Assembly: GCF_008831285.2 (NCBI RefSeq)
Contig: NC_045148.1
Coordinates: 13,108,802-13,172,801, forward strand
Direction: 5' to 3'
DNA: 64,000 bases
From: Nymphaea colorata
Lineage: Eukaryota; Streptophyta; Magnoliopsida; Nymphaeales; Nymphaeaceae
The translations under genes were made by a program, and so were the position numbers. The first letter of the stretch is position 1. The number at the start of each line of letters is the position of its first letter. The notes under the pieces are model-generated. The model saw only the letters and a program-made list of their open reading frames with translations, had not been told where the DNA came from and ran no database searches. This document shows positions 13,301 to 23,342 of the stretch, in pieces.

Positions 13301-15365
13301 CTCAAGAACTGGCCTGTCCCTGAATGAAACAAGAATTAAGGACGTAAAAAATTTAATTACTTAACCCATTGAAAGCAAATCTGTTCATCAGTATAATGAG
13401 CTACAAATCTGAGCTTTTTTTGTTGAATTGCAAAACGGGGAGCTGATTTTTCCAGTTTATTCAAAATAACAAGTTTGGAAAGCAAAACTAAAGTGAATAC
13501 AAGAAAACATGAAGAAGAAAGTGCATCCAAAATAGAAACTGACGCTTGTTAGTTTGCAGAATTTTGGAAGTGAAGAAAGCAACAACAAGGCAAGCACCAG
13601 TGAAATGTTTAAAAGTAGTTATTTCAAAAAACTAAGATTTGAAAAGCAGCCAATTCCTCACAATGTTTCCATAAACAACTAACAACATGAGGCACACAGT
13701 CCAGTTCAGCCATGGAAGACTTGGCAAATAGAAATACAACTTAAGCATGAATTGAGAGAGTAAATTAATACTCTTATCTTGAAAAAGGAGAATGGACTGC
13801 CAAGTTCGTGGTATAGAACTTTCATGAAGGAAAAGAACTTAGAAACGTAATGGGTTCCAATAAGAAACTACCATGTTTAGGCCCAAGTTCAATAGTCCTG
13901 GAAAATGTATGGATAAATTGAACAGCAACAAGGGAAGAGAGCTAAAAATCATAAAATGGTTGTTTTCAACTCTTGTTTTTCCTTTCTCTCAACGATCAAA
14001 GGTCTCGTTGTTTTCTCCTCTTGGTTTTTCCTTTTCCATACAGATCAAAGATGGTTATTTGTATGACATACACTGTCTGAAGTGATCAAATCATCAAAAC
14101 AAACCGAAGAAAATCTGGCTCAGGGATGATGGGCTGCAGTCGCTTGACTGGCAAAGGGACAACCAGAGCTGGACATGGATAGCCGGAGGGACTCCTCTAT
14201 GGAAAACGAATAAACTTGAATCACGTCTTGACAAAGAGATAATGGTTGAATTGACCAGAAGAACATGGACAAGAAGCATACAAGTTGTCGAATCAGTAGA
14301 AACCAAAGACGCACTCGATAAGCCAGCAAATTCAATGAATCAGTGGTCAAATGGCATGCTTTTATTTCCAGTCCATCTAGATGCCGGCAAAAAGCACATT
14401 TAATTATATCCGCTTAATCCGCCATGAAGAGCTAATTCAAACCTCGCGAACGCAAGAAAGGCAAAATGGAAGAACAGGAGAAAAATTAATGGAAGAAACG
14501 AGATCCAGATTGAGAAGAGAACCTGCCTCACTCGATGCCAGGCTATCCGTCTCGTGAGTCTCCTCGTTGAGAGCAACGGTCTTCCACTCAGTGTCCGGCC
14601 GAGCACCTCTGCGAACAGAACGGTCCCCAACTCAACGATGCTCCTTCCTGGAACTGGGCCTTCATCCAATGCTTCATCGTCTTTAATGATACCCACCTTG
14701 CCGGACACCATTAAATCCTCTGCGTCCTTGCTCAAATCGCATAAGAGGCTCGGCAATTCTTCGTCATAGAGAGGAAGAACTTCCTTCTTCAGCATTGTTC
14801 CCAATGAATCAGCTCCGATATTTACGTCGAGCTTGTTCTCGTTCCCCGAAACAACGACACCAACAACTAAGTCCCCCACTTTCGGTTCGTAGTACTCGAC
14901 GTCTACTGCCTTCGTCGTCCTCTTGACGTCTTCCGTAGACTCCGAAGCGTCCATTTCTTGGCTACTGTCGGATGAATCTCTTGGCTTGAAAAACTTCAAG
15001 AAGGGGGCTAGGGCGTCCCCCTCACCTACCTCCTCCCCCTCGCCCTTGTCGTCCTCCCCCTTATCTTGAGAAACTTTGATGTTTTCAGGTGAAGGAGGCA
15101 ATGATGCAGGTCGTCGGAGCAAATTCATGCTGCCATCATTAGACTCGGATGGCTCTAATTCAGCATTCTCGTTGTCAACGGCGACAGGGAAGATGGGCCG
15201 CCTAGAAATGTTGCATTTGAGAGATGGAAATAGAGATTTTGGCGTCGGAGAAGAGCATGGTTGGCCTTCGCAAGTTTTTAGAGGGCGTAACGGAATTTGA
15301 ATAAAGAGGTAGCGAGAGAGTGAAAACGAGGAAGAGGGTAGGGAGAGGAGGGGACGAGCTTGCAT
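7311..15365 (-). CDS. PDE338: Chloroplast S1-domain RNA-binding protein, PDE338-like, eight exons
   Basis: Exons (minus): 15365-14523, 12504-12430, 12345-12274, 12094-12014, 9939-9842, 9531-9406, 9296-9248 and 7484-7311. They total 1518 nt and encode 505 aa, and all junctions are in phase with GT-AG ends. Residues 1 to about 60 are Ser/Arg-rich and acid-poor, like a plastid transit peptide. Residues 90-150 are an acidic linker. Three S1/OB-type segments follow: about 159-235 (EPKVGDLVVGVVVSG), about 283-350 (PIEVKITEWNTGGLL then GLRAFLPKAEL) and about 362-440 (REGTLLEGTV through SGLLHITNITRGRL). The C-terminus ends in an aromatic-rich YANWNWFRFE. This order and these motifs match Arabidopsis PDE338 (At1g71720), needed for chloroplast development; the symbol is by recalled similarity. 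The start is the first Met after a (CT)n tract; an upstream in-frame Met would add only Ser-Leu repeats. Introns carry a hAT element (8134-8893). Confidence 0.9.
8134..8893 (+). mobile_element. Non-autonomous hAT element with CGTATCG subterminal repeats
   Basis: A 760-bp insertion in the last intron of the PDE338-like gene. It is flanked by a perfect 8-bp target duplication GCCTTGAA (8126-8133 and 8894-8901), the size typical of hAT elements. The ends are inverted: CAATGTTATC on the left and GACAACATTG on the right (9 of 10 match). Just inside the ends are dense repeats of CGATACG/CGTATCG, including palindromes TATCGTACGATA at 8147-8290 and a shorter cluster at 8822-8880, which look like transposase-binding arrays. 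Part of the former transposase 5' exon survives (see 8641). Orientation is taken from that exon. Confidence 0.88.
8641..8735 (+). pseudogene. BED-type zinc-finger remnant of hAT transposase
   Basis: The frame reads WQWCTRVNPKDRLRVKCNYC followed by KQIMSGE. This has the aromatic-rich start and the CxxC pair of the plant hAT BED zinc finger. The second half of the finger (His/Cys) and the catalytic domain are absent, the frame running into T-rich sequence. This shows the host element is a deletion derivative of an autonomous transposon and not an unrelated MITE. Confidence 0.75.
11139..11163. repeat. Short (TA)n tract in PDE338-like intron
   Basis: A run of about 12 TA units in the 2.1-kb intron between exons 9939-9842 and 12094-12014. 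The rest of that intron is AT-rich with no other recognised element. Confidence 0.9.
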
Positions 15366-15375
15366 CTTATCGCAT

Positions 15376-15419
<44 letters not shown>
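15376..15419. repeat. (GA)n tract in 5' leader of PDE338-like gene
   Basis: A GA/TC microsatellite starting about 10 bp upstream of the chosen start codon on the minus strand (CT-rich in the transcript). CT-rich leaders are common in plant genes. Translating it in frame gives Ser-Leu repeats, which argues against the upstream Met. Confidence 0.9.
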
Positions 15420-15421
<2 letters not shown>

Positions 15422-15446
15422 AGAGAGTTTGGATGAGGACCAGCAA

Positions 15447-18084
15447 ACTATAGACCAGAGCTTACCGGTTCTTCGTCGACCTCGATCTGCCAATCAAGTC
15501 ATTCAGCGATTCAGCTGGATCGCTGAATCGAGTACGATGAGTAGAAAGCAAAAAATTTTCTAATAGCTAATAATATAGTAAAAACACGTGACATTCTTGA
15601 TGAATTGACCTATTTACCATCCATTTGACTTGAATCAGTTGATGAAGTCGAATTAACAACATAATTTGGGTCGCCGATTTCGACGACACAGCTTCACACT
15701 GTCGTTATAAAGCATAAAGGACACCCTAACGAACACCCGGATTGTTATCGTACGACAATAACTTTGACAAAGAAAATGAATCGGTTTTGTAAGTGGCAAG
15801 TCATCTCAATTCTATCCGTCATCTATACACGTAAAGGAGGCTTCACAACTCAAGCCACAATGAGCCAGCCAAATGATCTGCCTACGTATATAACTTAAAT
15901 TTCTTAAATTAAATTTTAGGTGTAACGTGGTAATTTTTTTTTAAAAAAAAAAACAAGATAAAATTAACATTCTTTTGATTTGAGGTTTTGTTTGATTGCA
16001 TGGAAATTTTTTGTAGGGTAAAATTAACTGTGTTTGTTGTACAGGATAAAATAAAAAAAAGACTTTTTAAGTGACCGTTGGAAGATGTGGTTTTTTTTTG
16101 TTTTTTTCCTCCATTTTGATGTGTGTACACTCGCATTTCTCTATATACCAACAAAACATAAAATTAACAAAGTCCTTACCTAATGCCTCAAGATAATGTC
16201 CACATCAAGCTTTAACCCTTGAAAAATAAAAAATAAATAAAAGTAAAAACTGGTCAATTGCCAGCTCTATTCAACCCCCTTACTTGAAGATCTCACACCA
16301 CACTCATCAAGATGGGTGGACAGCACTAACTAACCAAAAATTTTAAGCTGAGGGATAAAAAGTTTTGCTTTTACTTTTTTAATTAACAAGTGACACAGAT
16401 AGATTTTCAATATCGTATTGTATATATATATAACATCTATCATACTACTATATGTTGGTAAATCTAGTTACATTATGAAGAACTATTATATTTTTTCCGT
16501 AAGCTTAATATTTTATATACTTTCGTTCTTTTACATTCTAAATCGCCTTCCTATCGTTTTTTCTTTAATTGTTTCTGGAAAAACATTAAAATATCACTAC
16601 ATTTATCCATGTCGAGTTTTTTTTTTCTCAGAATGAGATTTTCCAGAAAATCTTTTCCAATACAAAACACCTAAATAACATATAAACTAATACCAGGTAT
16701 TTTTAAAGTCGATGCTTTCTTTTTTGTAAAAGTGAAAAGCTTTGTAAAAAGTACCATCAAGTACTGTTTATTTATAGTAAAATTATTAATGTTGCATATA
16801 ACAGAATTCAAAGAATTTGATTTGTGAAGAATATTAAATTTAAATGTATAGTAAAACCCGAAAATATAGCACTACATCTGATTCTACATTCCCAACATAA
16901 AAAAGGTTAGTTTGTAAAAGAAGTAGGGTGACATGTTTGAACGCTTACTTTTCTTAGATTACCATACATTAAAGATATAAAAATTATAGAGGGGCAATCG
17001 TCGAAATTAAGGGGCAGTCAAGTGTACTTTTTGGACAAAAAGAACGTGTAAGTCAAAGAGGTAAGGGAAATTACGGTTTCGCACTCTATTTCTAACGATA
17101 TAATTATCTTGATCAAAACATAAAAGTTACTCTATTCTGTGCACATATGCCAGGCATGGGCATGTGTTTCTCATAACAAGAGAGAGAGTCTAACGTTAAC
17201 CCATGTTTGAGAGACGGGAAGAAGCCAAACATTGATCAGTCTTGAAGTAAGCTTGTCGTCCCAACATCAATTCAACTATTTCTTTTTAAAAGGTCGTTTA
17301 ATTGTTGTTCATTAAGACAGGACAGACAGGACGTCCTATCCATTATACTATTGTCATGTCCTTATGGACAATGGTGTTCTTTGTCCACCGTTTGATGATT
17401 TTAAGAACAAAACACTACGTTCTTTTTGTCCGGCGTTTGTTTCGTGTATGTCTGTTCTGTCCGTCCTGTCTGACGTTTGTCTCTATCATGTCCGATCTAT
17501 CATTTCTGTCGGATGATTGTATCTTCTGTGGTTAGTTCTGTCTGATGTTTGTTTATATTCTGTACGAACACTGCCTGTTCTATCCGGTGTTCGAACATAC
17601 CACAACCGCATGTCTGCAGCTTTCTTGAAGGCAACTTCTATGTGGTGGTGAATCGTAGACTAAAAACATCTAGCATTTTTTTCCAAGAAATACTTCACAA
17701 ATATGAGAGTTGACTGACCATTCCGCACTTCTTGGTTGTGTGTGAGAGAGAGAGAGAGAAAGAGAGAGAGACACTGAGAGCGTGACAAAGAGAGAACGAG
17801 TTACTGGTTGAAACAGTAAGAAATTTTACCATGAAGTAAGATGAAAGAAATAGTATGTACCAACTATTCAAATAGCAAAAAAAGAGGCCCAAAACAGCTT
17901 ATTTTTTCATTAATGAAGAAAGTTGACAAGCAAGTCAAAAACTAGTTCGCCATGTTGAACCAGAAGTGGTGCATCTAAGATTCCGGTGGTAGTTTTTTCT
18001 GACAATATCAAGCAAATGTATAAATAGTATATTATTCAATATTTGAAGCCCTCCTTTCTACAGAAATGCCCTTGTCTACAAAGA
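15447..18084. other. Intergenic; AT-rich, no recognised gene
   Basis: The 5' flank of the PDE338-like gene and the 3' flank of the small gene. Mostly AT-rich with A/T runs. 17290-17600 starts with GGTCGTTTAATTG and holds many GTCCTGTC/GGACAG motifs that recur near 20800-20940, suggesting a decayed member of the same DNA-element family. A GA tract lies at 17745-17773. No coding exon is recognised. Confidence 0.55.
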
Positions 18085-20101
18085 TCAATCTTTATAAATT
18101 TCAATGTTCAGCCATCCTTGTTCAGCCTGCAACTTCACAAAAATTGGTAGGAGTTTGCTTTCATCATCTTGCAGCCTAGCTCTGAATGTACACTGTCCTC
18201 TTGGCGTGCATTTCTCACCAAATCCCTGCAATGAAAAGCAACAACCTTACTTAAATATCACACCCTAAAGAAAGAGAAACCTATAAGAGCAAACAGTCAG
18301 TGTAGTCACCGGCATTCTTCCCTTTCCATAGTATGTGATTTTATATATGCTCTCTTAAGCATGAGAATTCAAGAACTGAAAGGCAAAGTATGCGCCAAAA
18401 AATACTCGTTAACAAGATTGATTGGATGCTTTGAGAACCACTTACAGGTTGCACAACTTAAGATTGCTCCTTAAGGTTTGAAATTTAAACTTGAGTACCC
18501 CTCAGCTGGAAATTTTTGACTCCACCACTGTCTTAATGCATATCATGTCATATGCAGAACTTGAGGCCTCTGCAATTTATTTCACAATGTTTGTCAGAAG
18601 TCACTACCCACTTCATGGTTAATTTGGATCCAAGCACATAGAAAATAAGGCAACAGCTGAACCTAAAGATTTAACAAAACTTACTCTAGCCAGCCTAAAT
18701 GGGCAGAACTTGGGCTTCCCTCTTCGACCATACTTAAGCAAGTAAGCTCGTCTCTTAAGAGTGGTAATGGCCTGAAATAAATGTTAATAGCAAATAGTGA
18801 TCAAGAACATGAGCGTAGAACTTGTACTGTTGAAAAGAAACCTTTCCTAACTGAAATAAAACCTTTATGAGAGACAATTACAACTAAAAAGAACAAAGTT
18901 AGTCCACAGACCAAAGCAGTGAACCTGATCAAGTTTTCTTATGATGACTGGAAACCTGCCAATTTCTGCAGGTTAGGAGTTCCCAGATTCATCTTAATGT
19001 TCCTGATGAATAATCCAGCAATCACAAACAAAAGACGGAATATGCCAACTTGTTTTACCAAAAGAATCTTCCAACATTTAAAAGTTTAAAAACATAAAAG
19101 TCTTGCAGAATCAAGATAAGTGTAGTAGCTATTACAACTTGTAGATCCTTTTTTTTCACATTTTTCAAAAGAATGCATTACTGCAACTGAAATTGGCTTT
19201 CTGTTTGCCTTTTGCCATTGAGTTAATTAGTTTACTGCGCACAGGCCACCAACTCCCAAGGACACCTTTTGAAAATCTATTCTAGAAATGATACATCTTA
19301 GTGCATATGGTGAAGAAGATAACAGAACAGAGAAGAAAGAAGCAGCTACAACGGACTAGAAGTTGTGGCTGATCTACAACAAGTGATCCAATATGTTAGG
19401 AAAGCAGTTTTTAATTTTGCAGGGACAGTGCTCCAAGGTCAGATGGTTTTTCCAGAGCTTTCTTTCAATTCTTCTCCTAGGTGGTGGATGACGACATCTA
19501 CAGGGTAGTGGATAACTTTTTAAATCAAGGTGAATTGTCTTTAATATCAATAGAGCTATCTTGGTTTTAGTTCCAAAATTCTTGTGTGCCACTATGATTC
19601 AACAGTACCGGCCCATAGCCCTTGGCAATTTTCTCTACAAAATCATTACAAAGCTAATGGTTGATAGAATGAGGAGTGTTCTCGATCGCACTGCAGGGGA
19701 GAACAAGCTGCATAGGGAATACATTAATTATTAATAGCAACGAATGTACAAAATTTTTTATTCTTTATCATACCTTGTTTCAAGCGTCATAATAAACCTG
19801 AAACATAACACCAACAATAAAAAAAGAAATTCCACAGAAAAAATTTTTGCTTGGCATGTCATCTTTGAAAACCTAAATTTAAAAAAAAAAAACTTCAACA
19901 AATTATGAGAAAAGAGCCTGTAAAATCACATTATCTTTATTCTACTAGACATGGAACTGTCTTGTTCTTATAAAGAGGGAAAGAAAAGTAACACAATTAT
20001 CATACAGGGAGGGGAAGAGCAGAATGTTCATGAAAAGAATGGGCGTTAGCTTACCGCTGGTGAAGGCATAGGTGAAGCCCACGAGGAAGCTTGAAAACCA
20101 T
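18085..20101 (-). CDS. Small four-exon gene, ~101 aa, function unknown
   Basis: Coding exons (minus): 20101-20055, 18955-18925, 18771-18685 and 18225-18085. All junctions are GT-AG and in phase, giving 101 aa. The third exon reads AITTLKRRA then LLKYGRRGKPKFCPFRL. As I remember it, this closely resembles the start of the PH domain of plant PRAF-type (PH-RCC1-FYVE) proteins, and the exon boundary before the Ala matches too. The last exon (GFGEKCTPRGQC through WLNIEIYKD and a stop) is not PH-like and not recognised. The second exon is only 31 nt. Upstream, 20383-20295 also has good splice sites and probably belongs to the 5' leader, which then reaches about 20780. The start is the first Met in the joined frame; the frame is open further upstream, so the N-terminus is uncertain. 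It may be a genuine small plant protein or a product of exon shuffling. Confidence 0.5.
19427..19735 (+). pseudogene. L1-type LINE reverse-transcriptase fragment
   Basis: On the plus strand, within the large intron of the minus-strand small gene. The frame gives a SAPRSDGFSRAFFQ motif (the usual KAPGPDGF..FFQ of plant L1 ORF2). After a frame break it gives LVLVPK and QYRPIALGNFLYKIITK, the conserved start of the LINE RT palm. At least one stop or frameshift occurs between 19470 and 19550. Only about 100 codons remain, with no YADD box, so it is a dead, truncated copy. Confidence 0.85.
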
Positions 20102-20383
20102 AAGGAAACCGAGTAGAACAAAACTGAACGGGTGCTTTTGCCGACAGATGTGCAAGGGGATCAAACTGAACCAACAAAAAAGAAAGAACAAAATCAATTC
20201 AATCAGTAAATTTCTTAGAAATCAAGAACTTGCAGCGGATTCAAGTAGGAATACATTAGACGAAAGAAAGGGGGGAGAAGCATCAAAATCTTACCTTGCA
20301 ATAGAGAAACCCCAATTCAAAGAGGACGTTGCGTGTCCTGCAATGGCTTCAGTATGCAGCGGTTCCTGGAGACGTCGCGTGTC

Positions 20384-20870
20384 CTGCAAGAGCAACACCA
20401 ACGTATGCAAGTGACTAAAACAAAGAAAACCCTAGTTCCTGCAAATCAGAGACAAGAGGGAGGGAGCGAGAGAGGAAACAAGAGAACGAGAGAAAAATGA
20501 GAACCAGACCTCACAATGACGGAGCTCCTTGCAACAACGAGGTGATCGTACAACCCGTCGTCAATGGAATGGGGAACCTTGAGAAGAGGGAGGCGTAGAG
20601 CAGTGGAAAGGGAGACTCAGAATAGAGAAGGGGGGAGACGGAGGAGAAGGAGAGAAGGAAAAAGGGGGAGCTCGAGGGATGCTTGGGAGCACTCAAAAGG
20701 CTTCGCAATCGAACGACGCTCGGGGGCAGGGGCGGGGGCAGGGGCTTGGGCGGAGGGTGGGAGGTGTTCTGTTCCACGTTGTTCCAAGGGTTAGCTCGGA
20801 ACAGTGTAGAACATGGGGTAATTTATACCCCTTGTTCCACTGTCTGTCATGTCTGCCCTGTCCGGTGGAC
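20384..20870. other. 5' flank of small gene; purine-rich stretch
   Basis: 20440-20770 is GA/GC-rich on the plus strand (CT-rich in the minus-strand transcript), fitting a promoter and leader of the gene at 18085-20101. The open frames here are low-complexity Pro/Ser/Arg-rich and are not convincing proteins. From about 20775 the sequence changes to GTCCTGTC-type repeat. Confidence 0.45.
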
Positions 20871-20943
20871 GTCGTTTGATAAGAAAGTTGATTAAACAGG
20901 ACACGCCTGTTCTGTTCTGCGTGTCCTGTGACAATCAAACGAC
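20871..20943. repeat. 73-bp foldback (hairpin) element
   Basis: The outer arms GTCGTTTGAT (20871-20880) and ATCAAACGAC (20934-20943) are perfect inverted repeats. Inner arms ACAGGACACG (20896-20905) and CGTGTCCTGT (20920-20929) are again perfect. The same outer motif and GGACAG-type repeats occur at about 17291-17600, so this is probably the terminal part of a small MITE family. Confidence 0.7.
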
Positions 20944-21133
20944 CTCTAAGGGTGTGCTTGATAACCGTGGTGTTAAGATCCAGGGTCGGATCTGTCGACA
21001 AATCTACGGTTTTATCACACATCACATTTTAAAACCACGTATTTTGAATCCTCTTTTGAGGTGAAATCCGGTTTTGGTTTTTCACTCATGCATCTTCCCC
21101 GGCAAGCTTCACCTCCTCACCGACCGCTCTTTC

Positions 21134-21350
21134 TATTAACAGAAATACTAAGAAGACTCTCAAAGTTGAAAGATGAAAAGTCATGTGTCTTGAGAATTAG
21201 AGACCCCTTATGTAACTCCTCTATATAAAGGAGTCTCTCCACCAAAGGAATGCAAGCAAAAAATGATAGAGCTGTGGACGTAGGCATATTGGCTGAATCA
21301 CTTTAAAAATTTATGTCTCTTTAATTATTTTTTCACTTTGATTTTTAACA
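21134..21350 (+). repeat. Left LTR of decayed Copia element
   Basis: 217 bp, with a TATA-like CTATATAAAGGAG at about 21220. It pairs with 23118-23342. Confidence 0.88.
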
Positions 21351-21430
21351 TGGTATGAGAGCCACTGGTCCTTGTTAGTGTTGTTGTTAGATCCTAAGGA
21401 TTACATCTTGTGTTGCCGCTTTTCATTCTC

Positions 21431-23112
21431 ATGGTAAATCAAGAAGCATCATCAAATACGAGTGTTAACTCTGATGCAGGTATGAATTTTCTTGCTTCTC
21501 CTCTTCAGTACCCAAGCAATTTAAAGCATTTCCTCACCATCAAGTTAAATGTTGAAAATTATCTTATTTGAGAATCTCAATTCACTTCAATCTTGATATC
21601 ATTTGATCTTATGAGATATATTAATGGAAGCAAATCTGTTTCATCAATATTTAGATGTGAAACAACTGAAATTAATTCAGAATATATTGAATGGCTGAAA
21701 AAGGATCAGTTACGTTTGAGTTGGATTAAGTCATCTCTATTTGAAGCAATACATACCCAAATTATTGGTTTAAAAACCTCTCTATAAGTTTGGAGTGTTC
21801 TTAAGCAATCATATGTTGCTCAATCCATGGCTTTATAATGCAACGCTTTATAATGCAATTAAAATCACGCAGTTTGGAGTCTAGGTCTATGGATGTTTAT
21901 ATAAACAAAGCAAAAGCTATTGCTCATCAACTAGCCATTGCATCCAAACCCGTTGATGAAGATGATCTTGTTTTTCAAATTCTTAAAGGATTGTATATCT
22001 TGCTTTTAAAGTCAGTATGGAAACTCAAAAGGACCTTGTCTCTTTGAATGAACTTCATGGGCTTCTTCTCATAAAATCCAACTTAAAAGAAGATGATTCT
22101 CAAACTTTTGAATCTATTATGTTTGCTGTGAATATTGTCTCAAAACAAGTTTACAATAAGCAAACCAACTATAGAGGTCGTGGTAAAAACAACTATCAAC
22201 ATAGAGGAGTCCGCAAAGTAAGCAATACAAATGTGATCATCTTGTGTGCCAAATATGTGAAAAAGTTGATCATATTGCAACGTTTTGTTGGTCATATACT
22301 AACTTGCTTAAAGAAAAAGAGACAATATCTCTTCAAGCATATCATGCAGTTTCTTTTAGCGCTCTGAATCAAGACATTAGAGATGGCAATTGGTATCCTG
22401 ATTCCGGTGTGACTCATCACATCACCAATGATATCAATAACTTGTCCTTTCATGCCACATACAAAGGTGGAGATGCAGTAAAAATCGAAGATGGATCAGC
22501 AAGGAACATGGGAAAATCTTCATCAAGGAACTAGCAGTGATGAGCTATATAAGATAGACCTTAGTAGCAGGAAAAAGGAAGCGCAGCTTAGAGAAAGGCG
22601 AACTATTAGGCAATGGCACAAAAGACTTGGTCACCCTTCATTTTTCATTATTAAGAAGTGATGCAGATTGGGCAGGATGTTTTGATGATAGACGGTATAT
22701 AGGTGGATATGCAGTGTTTATTGGATCCAATCTAGTTTCATGGAGTATTAAAAAGCAATCAGTTGTCCCTCGTTCTAGCACTGAGGCTGAGTATCGATCT
22801 ATTGCCAATACCACTGCTGAAATCATGTGGTTATAATTTTTATTAAAAGAACTTTGTGTTGTTCAATCAAAACCTCCCATATTATGGTGCAACAACATCG
22901 GTGCAGCTCATCTTGTGTATCATAGCTGCAGCAAACACATAGAGATTCACCTTCATTTTGTTCGAGAAAAATTGGTTAAAGGAGATTTTAAAATTCAATA
23001 CATCTCTTCTAAAGATCAAGTTGTTGATATTTTAACTAAGCCACTTAGTAAGCAGCGCCATTATCAAATAATTAACAAGCTCAATCTCATTGCTGGAGCA
23101 TTGAGCTTGCAG
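21431..23112 (+). pseudogene. Broken Copia gag-pol of decayed element
   Basis: Pieces in order: a gag start (MVNQEASSNT, then NYLI broken by a stop in ESQF); gag helices to about 22120; an eroded zinc knuckle near 22240; a protease-like WYPDSGVTHHITND at about 22392 (the usual DSGATHH, with Val for Ala); and a GAG-pre-integrase motif [10 protein letters not shown] at about 22615. The sequence then jumps directly to RNase H ([13 protein letters not shown] at 22660, [26 protein letters not shown]) and the C-terminus. Integrase core and reverse transcriptase are deleted, and several stops are present. It cannot encode a working polyprotein. Confidence 0.88.
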
Positions 23113-23117
23113 GGGGA

Positions 23118-23342
23118 TGTTAACAGAAATAGCAATAAGGCTCTCAAAGTGAATTACTTGGGAGATGAAAAATCATGTCTCTTGAAAATTAAAGACCCCT
23201 TATGTAACTCCTCTATATAAAAGAGTCTCTCCACCAAATGAATGCAAGGAAGAAATGACAGAGCAGTGGACGTAGGCCTATGGGCTAAACCACTTTAAAA
23301 ATTCATGTCCCTCTAGTTATTTTTTCACTTTGATTTCTAACA
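23118..23342 (+). repeat. Right LTR of decayed Copia element
   Basis: 225 bp, begins TGTTAACAG and ends CTAACA. By eye it differs from the left LTR at a few dozen positions including indels, indicating an old insertion. Confidence 0.88.

Larger units (their letters stand above)
21134..23342 (+). mobile_element. Decayed, internally deleted Copia LTR retrotransposon
   Basis: LTRs at 21134-21350 and 23118-23342 are clearly related but diverged. Both end in TAACA; the right one starts TGTTAACAG, the left one TATTAACAG. Directly after the left LTR comes a primer-binding site like that for initiator tRNA-Met (TGGTATGAGAGCCA). Before the right LTR is a purine tract (GCAGGGGGA). Flanks ctttc (21129-21133) and ccttc (23343-23347) are a target duplication with one mismatch. 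At 2.2 kb, most of integrase and all of reverse transcriptase are missing. Confidence 0.9.

Noticed and set aside
15365-15446. Upstream Met of the PDE338-like gene (extends protein by 27 residues)
   Set aside because: The extension is Ser-Leu repeats encoded by the (CT)n leader; the Met at 15365 gives a plausible transit peptide and a normal family length.
20511-20777. Minus-strand 88-codon Pro/Ser-rich frame
   Set aside because: Low complexity in a CT-rich leader; not in frame with the downstream exons of the small gene.
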